Both the position numbers and the translations under genes were made by a program. This document shows, piece by piece, positions 20,201-33,299 of a stretch of DNA of 64,000 nt. The notes under the pieces are model-generated. The model was given only the letters and a program-made list of their open reading frames with translations, had not been told where the DNA came from and did not search any database. Origin of the DNA: Acanthosepion pharaonis (Eukaryota; Mollusca; Cephalopoda; Sepiida; Sepiidae); the NCBI GenBank assembly GCA_903632075.3, contig CAHIKZ030005498.1, forward strand, positions 1,095,001 through 1,159,000. The letters run 5' to 3'. How positions within the stretch are numbered: position 1 is the first letter of the stretch; every line of letters starts with the position of its first letter.

Positions 20201-23200
20201 TTATGTACACTATTTACATTATTCGGACTATTGTCCTCATCTTTGTCGCCATATTTATTACAACGTTTCGGTCTTTCAGTATCAGTCTATATTTCTGAGA
20301 TGAGGTATTATGTACACTATTTACATTGTTCGGACTATTGTCCTCACCTTTGTCGCCATATTTATTACAACGTTTCGGCCTTTCAGTATCTGTCTATTTC
20401 TGAGATGAGGCATTATGTACACTATTTACATTATTCGGACTATTGTTCTCATCTTTGTCGCCATATTTATTACAACGTTTCGGCCTTTCAGTATCTGTCT
20501 ATATTTCTGAGATGACGTATTATGTACACTATTTACATTATTCGGACTATTGTCCTCATCTTTGTCGCCATATTTATTACAACGTTTCGGCCTTTCAGTA
20601 TCTGTCTATATTTCTGAGATGAGGTATTATGTACACTATTTACATTATTCGGACTATTGTCCTCATCTTTGTCGCCATATTTATTACAACGTTTCGGCCT
20701 TTCAGTATCTGTCTATTTCTGAGATGAGGCATTATGTACACTATTTACATTATTCGGACTATTGTCCTCATCATTGTCGCCATATTTATTACAACGTTTC
20801 GGCCTTTCAGTATCTGTCTATATTTCTGAGATGAGGTATTATGTACACTATTTACATTATTCGGACTATTGTCCTCATCTTTGTCACCATATTTATTACA
20901 ACGTTTCGGCCTTTCAGTATCTGTCTATTTCTGAGATGAGGCATTATGTACACTATTTACATTATTCGGACTATTGACCTCATCTTTGTCGCCATATTTA
21001 TTACAACGTTTCGGCCTTTCAGTATCTGTCTATATTTCTGAGATGAGGTATTATGTACACTATTTACATTATTCGGACTATTGTTCTCATCTTTGTCGCC
21101 ATATTTATTACAACGTTTCGGCCTTTCAGTATCTGTCTATATTTCTGAGATGAGGTATTATGTACACTATTTACATTATTCGGACTATTATTCTCATCTT
21201 TGTCGCCATATTTATTACAACGTTTCGGCCTTTCAGTATCTGTCTATATTTCTGAGATGAGGTATTATGTACACTATTTACATTATTCGGACTATTGTCC
21301 TCATCTTTGTCGCCATATTTTTACAACGTTTCGGCCTTTCAGTATCTGTCTATTTCTGAGATGAGGCATTATGTACTACTATTTACATTATTCGGACTAT
21401 TGTCCTCATCATTGTCGCCATATTTATTACAACGTTTCGGTCTTTCAGTATCTGTCTATATTTCTGAGATGAGGTACTATGTAGACTATTTACATTATTC
21501 GGACTATTGTCCTCATCTTTGTCGACATATTTATTACAACGTTTCGGCCTTTCAGTATCTGTCTATTTCTGAGATGAGGCATTATGTACATTACAATTAT
21601 TTACATTATTCGGACCATTGTCCTCATCTTTGTCGCCATATTTATTACAACGTTTCGGTCTTTTTCAGTATCAGTCTATATTTCTGAGATGAGGTATTAT
21701 GTACACTATTTACATTGTTCGGACTATTGTCCTCACCTTTGTCGCCATATTTATTACAACGTTTCGGCCTTTCAGTATCTGTCTATTTCTGAGATGAGGC
21801 ATTATGTACACTATTTACATTATTCGGACTATTGTCGTTATCTTTGTCGCCATATTTATTACAACGTTTCGGCCTTTCAGTATCTGTCTATATTTCTGAG
21901 ATGAGGTATTATGTACACTATTTACATTATTCGGACTATTGTCCTCATCTTTGTCGCCATATTTATTACATCGTTTCGGCCTTTCAGTATCTGTCTATTT
22001 CTGAGATGAGGCATTATGTACACTATTTACATTATTCGGACTATTGTCCTCATCATTTTGTCGCCATATTTATTACAACGTTTCGGCCTTTCAGTATCTG
22101 TCTATATTTCTGAGATGAGATGAGGTATTACGTACACTATTTACATTATTCGGACTATTGTTCTCATCTTTGTCGCCATATTCATTACAACGTTTCGGCC
22201 TTTCAGTATCTGTCTATATTTCTGAGATGAGGTATTATGTACACTATTTACATTATTCGGACTATTATCCTCATCTTTGTCGCCATATTTATTACAACGT
22301 TTCGGCCTTTCAGTATCTGTCTATATTTCTGAGATGAGGTATTATGTACACTATTTACATTATTCGGACTATTGTCCTCATCTTTGTCGCCATATTTATT
22401 ACAACGTTTCGGCCTTTCAGTATCTGTCTATTTCTGAGATGAGGCATTATGTACACTATTTACATTATTCGGACTATTGTCCTCATCATTGTCGCCATAT
22501 TTATTACAACGTTTCGGTCTTTCAGTATCTGTCTATATTTCTGAGATGAGGCATTATGTACACTATTTACATTATTCGGACTATTGTCCTCATCTTTGTC
22601 GCCATATACAATTTCAACGTTTCTGAGATGGCCTACACTATTTCAGTATCTGTCTATATTTCAACGTTGAGATGAGTATCTATTATGTTTCTGAGATGAG
22701 GCATTATTTACATTTACATTATTCGGACTATTATTCTCATCTTTGTCGCCATATTTATTACAACGTTTCAGCCTATTTCAGTATCTGTCTATATTTCTGA
22801 GATGAGGTATTAGATACATTATTTACATTTTATTCGGACTATTGTCCTCATCTTTGTCGCCATATTTATTACAACGTTTCGGCCTTTCAGTATCTGTCTA
22901 TATTTCTGAGATGAGGCATTATGTACACTATTTACATTATTCGGACTATTGTCCTCATCATTGTCGCCATATTTATTACAACGTTTCGCTCTTTCAGTAT
23001 CTGTCTATATTTCTGAGATGAGGTACTATGTAGACTATTTACATTATTCGGACTATTGTCCTCATCTTTGTCGACATATTTATTACAATGTTTCGGCCTT
23101 TCAGTATCTGTCTATTTCTGAGATGAGGCATTATGTACACTATTTACATTATTCGGACTATTGTCCTCATCTTTGTCGCCATATTTATTACAACGTTTCG

Positions 23201-26200
23201 GTCTTTCAGTATCAGTCTATATTTCTGAGATGAGGTATTATGTACACTATTTTTACATTGTTCGGACTATTGTCCTCACCTTTGTCGCCATATTTATTAC
23301 AACGTTTCGGCCTTTCAGTATCTGTCTATTTCTGAGATGAGGCATTATGTACACTATTTACATTATTCGGACTATTGTCCTCATCATTGTCGCCATATTT
23401 ATTACAACGTTTCGGACTTTCAGTATCTGTCTATATTTCTGAGATGAGGTATTATGTACACTATTTACATTATTCGGACTATTGTCCTCATCTTTGTCGC
23501 CATATTTATTACATCGTTTCGGCCTTTCAGTATCTGTCTATTTCTGAGATGAGGCATTATGTACACTATTTACATTATTCGGACTATTGTCCTCATCATT
23601 GTCGCCATATTTATTACAACGTTTCGGCCTTTCAGTATCTGTCTATATTTCTGAGATGAGGTATTATGTACACTATTTACATTATTCGGACTATTGTCCT
23701 CATATTTTGTCGCCATATTTATTACAACGTTTCGGCCTTTCAGTATCTGTCTATTTCTGAGATGAGGCATTATGTACACTATTTACATTATTCGGACTAT
23801 TGTCCTCATCTTTGTCGCCATATTTATTACAACGTTTCGGCCTTTCAGTATCTGTCTATATTTCTGAGATGAGGTATTACGTACACTATTTACATTATTC
23901 GGACTATTGTTCTCATCTTTGTCGCCATATTCATTACAACGTTTCGGCCTTTCAGTATCTGTCTATATTTCTGAGATGAGGTATTATGTACACTATTTAC
24001 ATTATTCGGACTATTATTCTCATCTTTGTCGCCATATTTATTACAACGTTTCGGCCTTTCAGTATCTGTCTATATTTCTGAGATGAGGTATTATGTACAC
24101 TATTTACATTATTAGGACTATTGTCCTCATCTTTGTCGCCATATTTATTACAACGTTTCGGCCTTTCAGTATCTGTCTATTTCTGAGATGAGGCATTATG
24201 TACACTATTTACATTATTCGGACTATTGTCCTCATCATTGTCGCCATATTTATTACAACGTTTCGGTCTTTCAGTATCTGTCTATATTTCTGAGATGAGG
24301 TACTATGTTGACTATTTACATTATTCGGACTATTGTCCTCATCTTTGTCGACATATTTATTACAACGTTTCGGCCTTTCAGTATCTGTCTATTTCTGAGA
24401 TGAGGCATTATGTACACTATTTACATTATTCGGACTATTGTCCTCATCTTTGTCGCCATATTTATTACAACGTTTCGGCCTTTCAGTATCTGTCTATATT
24501 TCTGAGATGAGGTATTATGTACACTATTTACATTATTCGGACTATTGTTCTCATCTTTGTCGCCATATTTATTACAACGTTTCGGCCTTTCAGTATCTGT
24601 CTATATTTCTGAGATGAGGTATTATGTACACTATTTACATTATTCGGACTATTATTCTCATCTTTGTCGCCATATTTATTACAACGTTTCGGCCTTTCAG
24701 TATCTGTCTATATTTCTGAGATGAGGTATTATGTACACTATTTACATTATTCGGACTATTGTCCTCATCTTTGTCGCCATATTTATTACAACGTTTCGGC
24801 CTTTCAGTATCTGTCTATTTCTGAGATGAGGCATTATGTACACTATTTACATTATTCGGACTATTGTCCTCATCATTGTCGCCATATTTATTACAATGTT
24901 TCGGTCTTTCAGTATCTGTCTATATTTCTGAGATGAGGTACTATGTAGACTATTTACATTATTCGGACTATTGTCCTCATCTTTGTCGACATATTTATTA
25001 CAATGTTTCGGCCTTTCAGTATCTGTCTATTTCTGAGATGAGGCATTATGTACACTATTTACATTATTCGGACTATTGTCCTCATCTTTGTCGCCATATT
25101 TATTACAACGTTTCGGTCTTTCAGTATCAGTCTATATTTCTGAGATGAGGTATTATGTACACTATTTACATTGTTCGGACTATTGTCCTCACCTTTGTCG
25201 CCATATTTATTACAACGTTTCGGCCTTTCAGTATCTGTCTATTTCTGAGATGAGGCACTATGTACACTATTTACATTATTCGGACTATTGTCCTCATCAT
25301 TGTCGCCATATTTATTACAACGTTTCGGCCTTTCAGTATCTGTCTATATTTCTGAGATGAGGTATTATGTACACTATTTACATTATTCGGACTATTGTCC
25401 TCATCTTTGTCGCCATATTTATTACATCGTTTCGGCCTTTCAGTATCTGTCTATTTCTGAGATGAGGCATTATGTACACTATTTACATTATTCGGACTAT
25501 TGTCCTCATCATTGTCGCCATATTTATTACAACGTTTCGGCCTTTCAGTATCTGTCTATATTTCTGAGATGAGGTATTATGTACACTATTTACATTATTC
25601 GGACTATTGTCCTCATCTTTGTCGCCATATTTATTACAACGTTTCGGCCTTTCAGTATCTGTCTATTTCTGAGATGAGGCATTATGTACACTATTTACAT
25701 TATTCGGACTATTGTCCTCATCTTTGTCGCCATATTTATTACAACGTTTCGGCCTTTCAGTATCTGTCTATATTTCTGAGATGAGGTATTACGTACACTA
25801 TTTACATTATTCGGACTATTGTTCTCATCTTTGTCGCCATATTCATTACAACGTTTCGGCCTTTCAGTATCTGTCTATATTTCTGAGATGAGGTATTATG
25901 TACACTATTTACATTATTCGGACTATTATTCTCATCTTTGTCGCCATATTTATTACAACGTTTCGGCCTTTCAGTATCTGTCTATATTTCTGAGATGAGG
26001 TATTATGTACACTATTTACATTATTCGGACTATTGTCCTCATCTTTGTCGCCATATTTATTACAACGTTTCGGCCTTTCAGTATCTGTCTATTTCTGAGA
26101 TGAGGCATTATGTACACTATTTACATTATTCGACTATTGTCCTCATCATTGTCACCATATTTATTACAACGTTTCGGTCTTTCAGTATCTGTCTATATTT

Positions 26201-28570
26201 CTGAGATGAGGTACTATGTTGACTATTTACATTATTCGGACTATTGTCCCTCATCTTTGTCGACATATTTATTACAACGTTTCGGCCTTTCAGTATCTGT
26301 CTATTTCTGAGATGAGGCATTATGTACACTATTTACATTATTCGGACTATTGTCCTCATCTTTGTCGCCATATTTATTACAACGTTTCGGCCTTTCAGTA
26401 TCTGTCTATATTTCTGAGATGAGGTATTATGTGCACTATTTACATTATTCGGACTATTGTTCTCATCTTTGTCGCCATATTTATTACAACGTTTCGGCCT
26501 TTCAGTATCTGTCTATATTTCTGAGATGAGGTATTATGTACACTATTTACATTATTCGGACTATTATTCTCATCTTTGTCGCCTTATTTATTACAACGTT
26601 TCGGCCTTTCAGTATCTGTCTATATTTCTGTGATGAGGTATTATGTACACTATTTACATTATTCGGACTATTGTCCTCATCTTTGTCGCCATATTTATTA
26701 CAACGTTTCGGCCTTTCAGTATCTGTCTATTTCTGAGATGAGGCATTATGTACACTATTTACATTATTCGGACTATTGTCCTCATCATTGTCGCCATATT
26801 TATTACAACGTTTCGGTCTTTCAGTATCTGTCTATATTTCTGAGATGAGGTATTATGTACACTATTTACATTGTTCGGACTATTGTCCTCACCTTTGTCG
26901 CCATATTTATTACAACGTTTCGGCCTTTTTCAGTATCTGTCTATTTCTGAGATGAGGCATTATGTTTTATTTACATTTTACATTATCTTTTCGCCATATT
27001 TTTTACATCATTTCGTCCTTTCAGTATCTGTCTATATTTTTGTATTCGCCATTATTCGGACTATTGTCCTACATCGCCATATTTATTTTTTCGGCCTTTC
27101 AGTATCTGTCTATATTTCTGAGATGAGGTATTATGTACACTATTTACATTATTCGGACTATTGTCCTCATCTTTGTCGCCATATTTATTACATCGTTTCG
27201 GCCTTTCAGTATCTGTATATTTCTGAGATGAGGTATTATGTCTATTTCATTTTTCGGACTATTGTCCTCATCGCCATATTTATTACAACGCGGCCTTTCA
27301 GTATCTGTCTATATTTCTGAGATGAGGCATTATGTACACTATTTACATTATTCGGACTATTGTCCTCATTTTTGTCGCCATATTTATTACAACGTTTCGG
27401 CCTTTCAGTATCTGTCTATATTTCTGAGATGAGGTATTATGTACACTATTTACATTTTTCGGACTATTGTCCTCATCTTTGTCGCCATATTTATTACAAC
27501 GTTTCGGCCTTTCAGTATCTGTCTATTTCTGAGATGAGGCATTATGTACACTATTTACATTATTCGGACTATTGTCCTCATCTTTGTCGCCATATTTATT
27601 ACAACGTTTCGGCCTTTCAGTATCTGTCTATATTTCTGAGATGAGGTATTACGTACACTATTTACATTATTCGGACTATTGTTCTCATCTTTGTCGCCAT
27701 ATTCATTACAACGTTTCGGCCTTTCAGTATCTGTCTATATTTCTGAGATGAGGTATTATGTACACTATTTACATTATTCGGACTATTGTCCTCATCTTTG
27801 TCGCCATATTTATTACAACGTTTCGGCCTTTCAGTATCTGTCTATTTCTGAGATGAGGCATTATGTACACTATTTACATTATTCGGACTATTGTCCTCAT
27901 CATTGTCGCCATATTTATTACAACGTTTCGGTCTTTCAGTATCTGTCTATGTTTCTGAGATGAGGTACTATGTTGACTATTTACATTATTCGGACTATTG
28001 TCCTCATCTTTGTCGACATATTTATTACAACGTTTCGGCCTTTCTGTATCTGTCTATTTCTGAGATGAGGCATTATGTACACTATTTACATTATTCGGAC
28101 TATTGTCCTCATCTTTGTCGCCATATTTATTACAACGTTTCGGTCTTTCAGTATCAGTCTATATTTCTGAGATGAGGTATTATGTACACTATTTACATTA
28201 TTCGGACTATTGTCCTCATCTTTGTCGCCATATTTATTACAACGTTTTAGCCTTTCAGTATCCGTCTATATTTCTGAGATGAGGTATTATGTACACTATT
28301 TACATTATTCGGACTATTGTCCTCATCTTTGTCGACATATTTATTACAACGTTTCGGCTTTTCAGTATCTGTCTATTTCTGAGATGAGGCATTATGTACA
28401 CTATTTACATTATTCGGACTATTGTCCTCATCTTTGTCGCCATATTTATTACAACGTTTCGGCCTTTCAGTATCAGTCTATATTTCTGAGATGAGGTATT
28501 ATGTACACTACTTACATTATTCGAACTATTGTCCTCAACTTTGCCGCCATATTTATCACAACGTTTCGGC
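17262..28570. repeat. Major satellite array, about 106 monomers of 105/107 bp
   Basis: Head-to-tail monomers in one orientation. Type A is 107 bp (CTGTCTATATTTCTGAG, then GAGGTATTATG). Type B is 105 bp (CTGTCTATTTCTGAG, then GAGGCATTATG). A and B usually alternate, giving a 212-bp dimer, with runs of consecutive A in places. Marker variants recur about every 1.91 kb in the right half, showing higher-order repeats. Two patches are scrambled (22.60-22.83 and 26.93-27.30 kb). Open frames of 94 codons recur because the dimer keeps one phase open; they are not genes. No CENP-B-box-like motif was seen. Confidence 0.97.
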
Positions 28571-28722
28571 CGTTGTACGCTCCGTCTTTCTTCAGGTGGT
28601 TGGAATGTCGAACTGAGCCCTTTATTTCGCTCACTTAAATAGACTGTTCTAGTTCCACGTGCCATTTTTAATGAATGTCAGTTATCAGTTATCTTTTGTT
28701 AATTCCCATCTCCAATGGTTGC
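28480..28722 (-). mobile_element. tRNA-headed SINE (SINE-Z) body continuous with the satellite edge
   Basis: The last monomer of the array reads without a break into the SINE-Z body: the GGCCG/CGGCC hairpin with TGTACGCTCCG, then AGGTGGTTGGAATGTCGAAC, GTTCTAGTTCCACGTGCCAT and the ATGTCAGTTATCAGTTATCT block. The sequence diverges near 28,722 before the tRNA-like head, so this copy lacks its head. Confidence 0.75.
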
Positions 28723-28769
28723 TCATGACATTAGTTTTATAATACCCAGACATTTTGGCACAGATGTCA

Positions 28770-29035
28770 TCAAGGACACAAGGCACAGTGAATAATGGCG
28801 TTAGTTAGATCCAGTGACAGGACCCAAAGAGTGTGAGTTCAATTTAAGGCAGTGGAGACCTTGGAGAGGGTAATTAACAGGAGATAACTGATAACTGACA
28901 TCCATTAAACATGGCACGTGGAACTAGAACAGTCTACCGCAGCGAGTGAAATAAAGCGTTCAGTTCGACATTCCAACCACCTGAAGAAAGCCGGAGCGTA
29001 CAATAGTCCGAATAATGTAAATAGTCATATTGTTG
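28770..29035 (+). mobile_element. SINE-Z copy, plus orientation, with tRNA-like head
   Basis: The head GGCACAGTGAATAATGGCG (A-box-like, near 28,782-28,800) is followed by GAGTTCAATTT (B-box-like, 28,834-28,844), the shared body, CCTGAAGAAAGCCGGAGCG and a shortened satellite-type tail (ATAGTCCGAATAATGTAAAT). It lies head-to-head with the minus copy at the array edge. Confidence 0.75.
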
Positions 29036-29505
29036 ACGTATTCGTTTTATAAATCCTACCACCGACACAATAAAATTACCCGTAACTATGAAATAGAATA
29101 AATAACGTGGACGAGTCATTACCGTTAAACAAATCATGACTATTCTTACGCTTTGTAATTTCGTCGATATAAATGATACATTAGCGGAGACCTGTTACGC
29201 TCACGGGGATGTCGCTGTACGCTTTTATCAATTATTCAATATACCCTGTCAGCGAGCAGAGGGTGACTTGTCTTTCTGATGATCGATTCAGTTTTCCCGG
29301 CGGAATTTTCTTTGTCTCGAACCATATAAAACAACGATTCAATCTTTTTTTTAAAAAAAAAAAAAAAAAAAATTTGATTCCCATCAGCGGAAAGCTCCGC
29401 TTCTAAATCTCTCTTCACCCATTTGTTCATTTAAGAATATATTTGCGATATAGGCAAAGTTTAATAAATGTCCCATCCGCCGTCGCTCTATACACAGTCG
29501 GCAAT
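29036..29505. other. Stretch without recognised feature
   Basis: Contains a T10/A20 tract near 29,343-29,372. No gene supported. Confidence 0.4.
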
Positions 29506-29660
29506 TCTGATGCAGAAATATATGAAACTGAATTTATGGATTCGCTTTTATAAAACTGGATTTATGAATGCGCTTTTTGATTAAACTGCATCTATGGAAT
29601 TGCTTTTATTTATAAAACTGGATTTATAGATTCGTTTTTTTATGGAACTTAATTTATTTT
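29506..29660. repeat. Diverged minisatellite of AAACTGGATTTATGGATTCG type
   Basis: Four to five units of about 36-40 bp. The same unit fills 30.84-32.77 kb, so the 29.69-30.60 kb array sits inside it. Confidence 0.8.
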
Positions 29661-29749
29661 TGGTTTGGTTAGGTTTGTTTTGTTTAACAGCAAATCTCCC
29701 TCAATGGATTATTTAATGCCGACAAGATTTTTATTGCTGGTAATATTTT

Positions 29750-29792
<43 letters not shown>

Positions 29793-29974
29793 GTTTAGTT
29801 TTTTTTGTTTCACAGCATATCTACCTCAATGAATTATTTAATACCGACAAGATTTTTATTGCTGGTAATATCTATCTATCTATCTATCTATCTGTCTGTT
29901 TGGTTTGAATTTATTTTACAGCATGACAACCTCAATGATTTATTTAATGCCAACAAGATTTTTATTGCTGGTAA

Positions 29975-30023
<49 letters not shown>

Positions 30024-30105
30024 GTTTGGTTTGTTTTGTTTTACAGTATATCAACCTCAATGGATTATTTAATGACGAAAAATTTTTTTTTGCTGGTAAT
30101 ATTTT

Positions 30106-30156
<51 letters not shown>

Positions 30157-30233
30157 GTTTGGTTTGAATTTATTTTACAGCATATCTACCTCAACGGATT
30201 ATTTAATGCCAACAAGATTTTTATTGCTGGTAA

Positions 30234-30278
<45 letters not shown>

Positions 30279-30465
30279 GTTTGGTTTGTTTTGTTTTACA
30301 GTATATCAACCTCAATGGATTATTTAATGACGAAAAATTTTTTATTGCTGGTAATATCTATCTCTCTATCTATCTATCTATCTGTTTATTTTTTTTGTTT
30401 CACAGCATATCTACCTCAATGAATTATTTAATACCGACAAGATTTTTTTATTGCTGGTAATATTT
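29661..30465 (+). repeat. Seven tandem units, each a 49-nt segment bounded by AG and GT plus (CTAT)n
   Basis: Each unit has a T-rich tract ending in CAG or AAG-like ACAG, then exactly 49 nt (CATATCTACCTCAATGG, ATTATTTAATGCC, ...TTTTTATTGCTG), then GTAATAT and a variable CTAT run. Segments start at 29,691, 29,816, 29,922, 30,047, 30,181, 30,302 and 30,406; the last is 51 nt because of two extra T. The borders look like 3' and 5' splice sites. One phase of the segment is open and encodes a YLNGLFNADKIFIAG-like peptide. No gene is recognised around it. Confidence 0.85.
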
Positions 30466-30600
30466 ATTTTTCAAAAATGTATTGCTGTTAATATTGTTTT
30501 TCAAAATGAATTACTGGTAACATTTTTTTTCTTCAAGAATTCATTACTGGTAATCATTTTTTTACAAACTGTATTGCTGGTATTAAAAGTTATTTTTACA
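30465..30600. repeat. Short units containing ATTGCTGGTAAT
   Basis: Four short repeats of the 3' edge of the preceding 49-nt unit (variants of ATT-CTGGTAAT followed by poly-T). Confidence 0.6.
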
Positions 30601-30609
30601 CTTTCATAT

Positions 30610-30835
30610 TGTTTTAACCCTTTAGGGGATTATATTTACCTGAACAGGTGCTACCACCCCGGGTCAGGGTGGACCTGGGAACACCAGCAATTAATATGTG
30701 GTCCTAAGGTCCTCAAAACCTCTCGATCAGAGACCTTCCCGTTGGACGTAGTATATCGTCTTATCAAGGACGCGGATGTAGTATATCGTCTTATCCAGGA
30801 CGCGGATGTAGTTTATCGTCTTACCCAGGACAGCT
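30610..30835. mobile_element. Dispersed repeat with terminal 33-bp triplication
   Basis: Block with ACCTGGGAACACCAGCAATT, GATCAGAGAC and GGACGTAGTATATCG. The last part, GTAGTATATCGTCTTATC, AGGACGCGGAT, is repeated three times (30,748-30,835). A second diverged copy lies at 43.63-43.75 kb. Possibly SINE-like, but no clear A and B boxes are seen. Confidence 0.5.
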
Positions 30836-32785
30836 GAATTTATGGAATAGATTTTTTAATGAATATAGATGTATGGTTTCGCTGAAACTTATTAAACTGA
30901 ATTTATGGATTCGTTTATATGAACTCGTATTTATGGATTCTTCTCATAAAATTGAACTTATGGATTAGCTTTTTGATTGAACTGGATTTATGATTTTGTT
31001 TCTATGGAACACAATTTATGGATTCGCTATTTTGATGTATGGATTGGATTTTATTTATGAAACAAAATTTATGAATTCATTTTTATGGAACTGGATTAAT
31101 GGATTCGCTTTTTTGGCCAAACTGGATCTATGGATTTTTTTTTTCATTTATAAAACTGGATTGAGAATCGTTTTTTTATGAAAATGAATCCATGCAATAG
31201 ATTTATTTGATGAAGCTCGATGTATGGATTTGCTGTTAATTGTGAAACTGGATTTATTCGTTTTTATGGACCTGGATTTATGGATGTCAACTGGATTTAT
31301 AGATTCGCTTTTATTTAGGAAACTGGATTTATGGATTCATTTTTTATGGAACTGAATTCGTGAATTAGCACGTGGAATTCAGGTATTTATTAAAATGGAT
31401 ATATTTAAACGCTGTCATTCATGAAAAACTAGATATGGGGATTTCTTTTTAGGGAACTGGATTTATGGATTAGATTTAAGGAACTGAAATTATGGATTAG
31501 CTTTTTGATTAAACAGTATTTATGGAATAGCTTTTATTTATGAAACTGACTTTCTTTTTTATGGAAATGACTTTATCGATTCGCTATTTTGCCGAAACTG
31601 GAAGTATGAATTTGCTGTTTTTTGTGAGACGTGATTTATGTATTCGTTTTAATGGAGCTTGATTTATGGATGTACTTTTGGATGAAACTGGATTTATAGA
31701 TTTGCTTTTATTTATGGAACTGGAATAATGGATTCATTTTTACTGAATTGAATTCATGGAATAGCTTTAATTTACTTATTTGGATTTATAGACACGCTGT
31801 TACTTATGAAACTAGATTCATGGTTTTTTATGGAAATGGATTATGGATTAGACTTTATGATTAAACTGGATTTAGAGATTAGCTTCAATTTATGGAACAG
31901 AATCGTTTTCATGGCACTGGGATTGTAGATTCGTTTTTGATTAAACTGGATTTAGAGATTAGCTTCAATTTATGGCTCAGAATCGTTTTCATGGCACTGT
32001 ATAGATTCGTTTTTGATTAAACTGGATTTAGATTCAATTTATGGATCAGAATCGTTTTCATGGAACTGGGTTTGTAGATTCGTTTCTGATTAAACTGGAT
32101 TTAGTGATTAGATTCAATTTATGGATCAGAATCGTTTTCATGGCACTGTATAGATTCGTTTCTGATTAAACTGGATTTAGAGATTAGCTTCAATTTATGG
32201 ATCAGAATCGTTTTCATGGCACTGGGATTGTAGATTCGTTTTTGATTAAACTGGATTTAGAGATTAGCTTCAATTTATGGCTCAGAATCGTTTTCATGGC
32301 ACTGTATAGATTCGTTTTTGATTAAACTGGATTTAGATTCAATTTATGGATCAGAATCGTTTTCATGGAACTGGGTTTGTAGATTCGTTTCTGATTAAAC
32401 TGGATTTAGTGATTAGATTCAATTTATGGATCAGAATCGTTTTCATGGCACTGTATAGATTCGTTTCTGATTAAACTGGATTTAGAGATTAGCTTCAATT
32501 TATGGATCAGAATCGTTTTCATGGAACTGGGTTTGTAGATTCGTTTCTGATTAAACTGGATTTAGAGATTAGCTTCAATTTATGGATCAGAATCGTTTTC
32601 ATGGCACTGTATAGATTCGTTTTTGATTAAACTGGATTTAGATTCAATTTATGGATCAGAATCGTTTTCATGGCACTGGGTTTATAGATTCGTTTCTGAT
32701 TAAACTGGATTTATTGATTCGTTGTTATTTATAATACTGAATTTATTAAATCGTGTTTGATTAAACTGGATGTATTGATTCTCTT
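30836..32785. repeat. Large minisatellite of ACTGGATTTATGGATTCG units
   Basis: Units of about 30-40 bp, very diverged in the left part. At 31,880-32,700 the units form a regular pattern with TTTAGAGATTAGCTTCAATT and ATGGATCAGAATCGTTTTCA. A 305-bp block is duplicated almost exactly (starting at 31,921 and 32,226). Confidence 0.9.
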
Positions 32786-33003
32786 ATGGTAATTTACCCA
32801 TGCGCGCATGAATTCTCCCAGCTACAAATAAGAGCAGGTAATGTCTTTTAGAGGAGGGTAGATTCCAGCGGTGAGCTCTGAGAGTCGAACATAATATTCT
32901 TGCTGTAACACTCTCGTTTGTAATACTGTTTTTCTGTTAATATATGTGTTTAACTCAATTACTTTTTTGTGTCTTTATTTCTGGCCCTAACATGGGCACA
33001 GCA
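32786..33003 (+). mobile_element. Possible solo LTR or SINE-like insertion in the minisatellite
   Basis: About 220 bp of non-repetitive sequence interrupts the minisatellite, which resumes after 33,005. It ends CCCTAACATGGGCACAG, and its interior (AACACTCTCGTTTGTAATAC, TGTTAATATATGTG) recalls retrovirus-like LTRs. No clear target duplication or primer-binding site was found. Confidence 0.3.
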
Positions 33004-33074
33004 GATTCCCTTTTATTTATGCAGTTAGAGCTATGGATTAGCTTTTGATAAAACTGTATTTTTGGGATTCATAT

Positions 33075-33290
33075 TTTTTATCTCGCACTTCTCGCTTGTG
33101 GAAATCATTTCCCGGTTTCATGGTTTCCCGCCAAATTTAATCTTCAAAAGATTAAATGCAATGTCAATCGCTATCTACTGTCCTCCTGTTTTCTCTTTTC
33201 GCTTTCTATTCATTACTAATGTTTCTGTTTCTAATTCGTCGACATCCTGTAACACCTTACGTGCTAGTGGCTTTAATATGTGAAGAACGA
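33075..33290 (+). pseudogene. LINE-J C-terminal fragment
   Basis: The plus strand encodes a broken LALLACGNHFPVSWFPAKFNLQ followed by IKCNVNRYLLSSCFLF, matching the last conserved block of LINE-J (family FPRTSRLWN-LP...YNL..FKCNVNRYL). The frame shifts within the block. The 3' tag is replaced near 33,260 by CACCTTACGTGCTAGTGGC. It abuts a LINE-R fragment in the same orientation. Confidence 0.6.
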
Positions 33291-33299
33291 CAACGTTTT

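Noticed and set aside
17262..28570. CRISPR-like array
   Set aside because: Repeats are contiguous with no unique spacers, and the genome is eukaryotic.
17262..28570. Centromeric satellite
   Set aside because: Array size and higher-order repeats would permit it, but there is no CENP-B-box-like motif or other evidence.
17326..28616. Dozens of near-identical 94-codon open frames in the satellite
   Set aside because: They recur because a 212-bp dimer leaves one phase open between fixed stops; monomer indels (2-bp type difference) and tandem nature explain them. No start context or domain supports translation.
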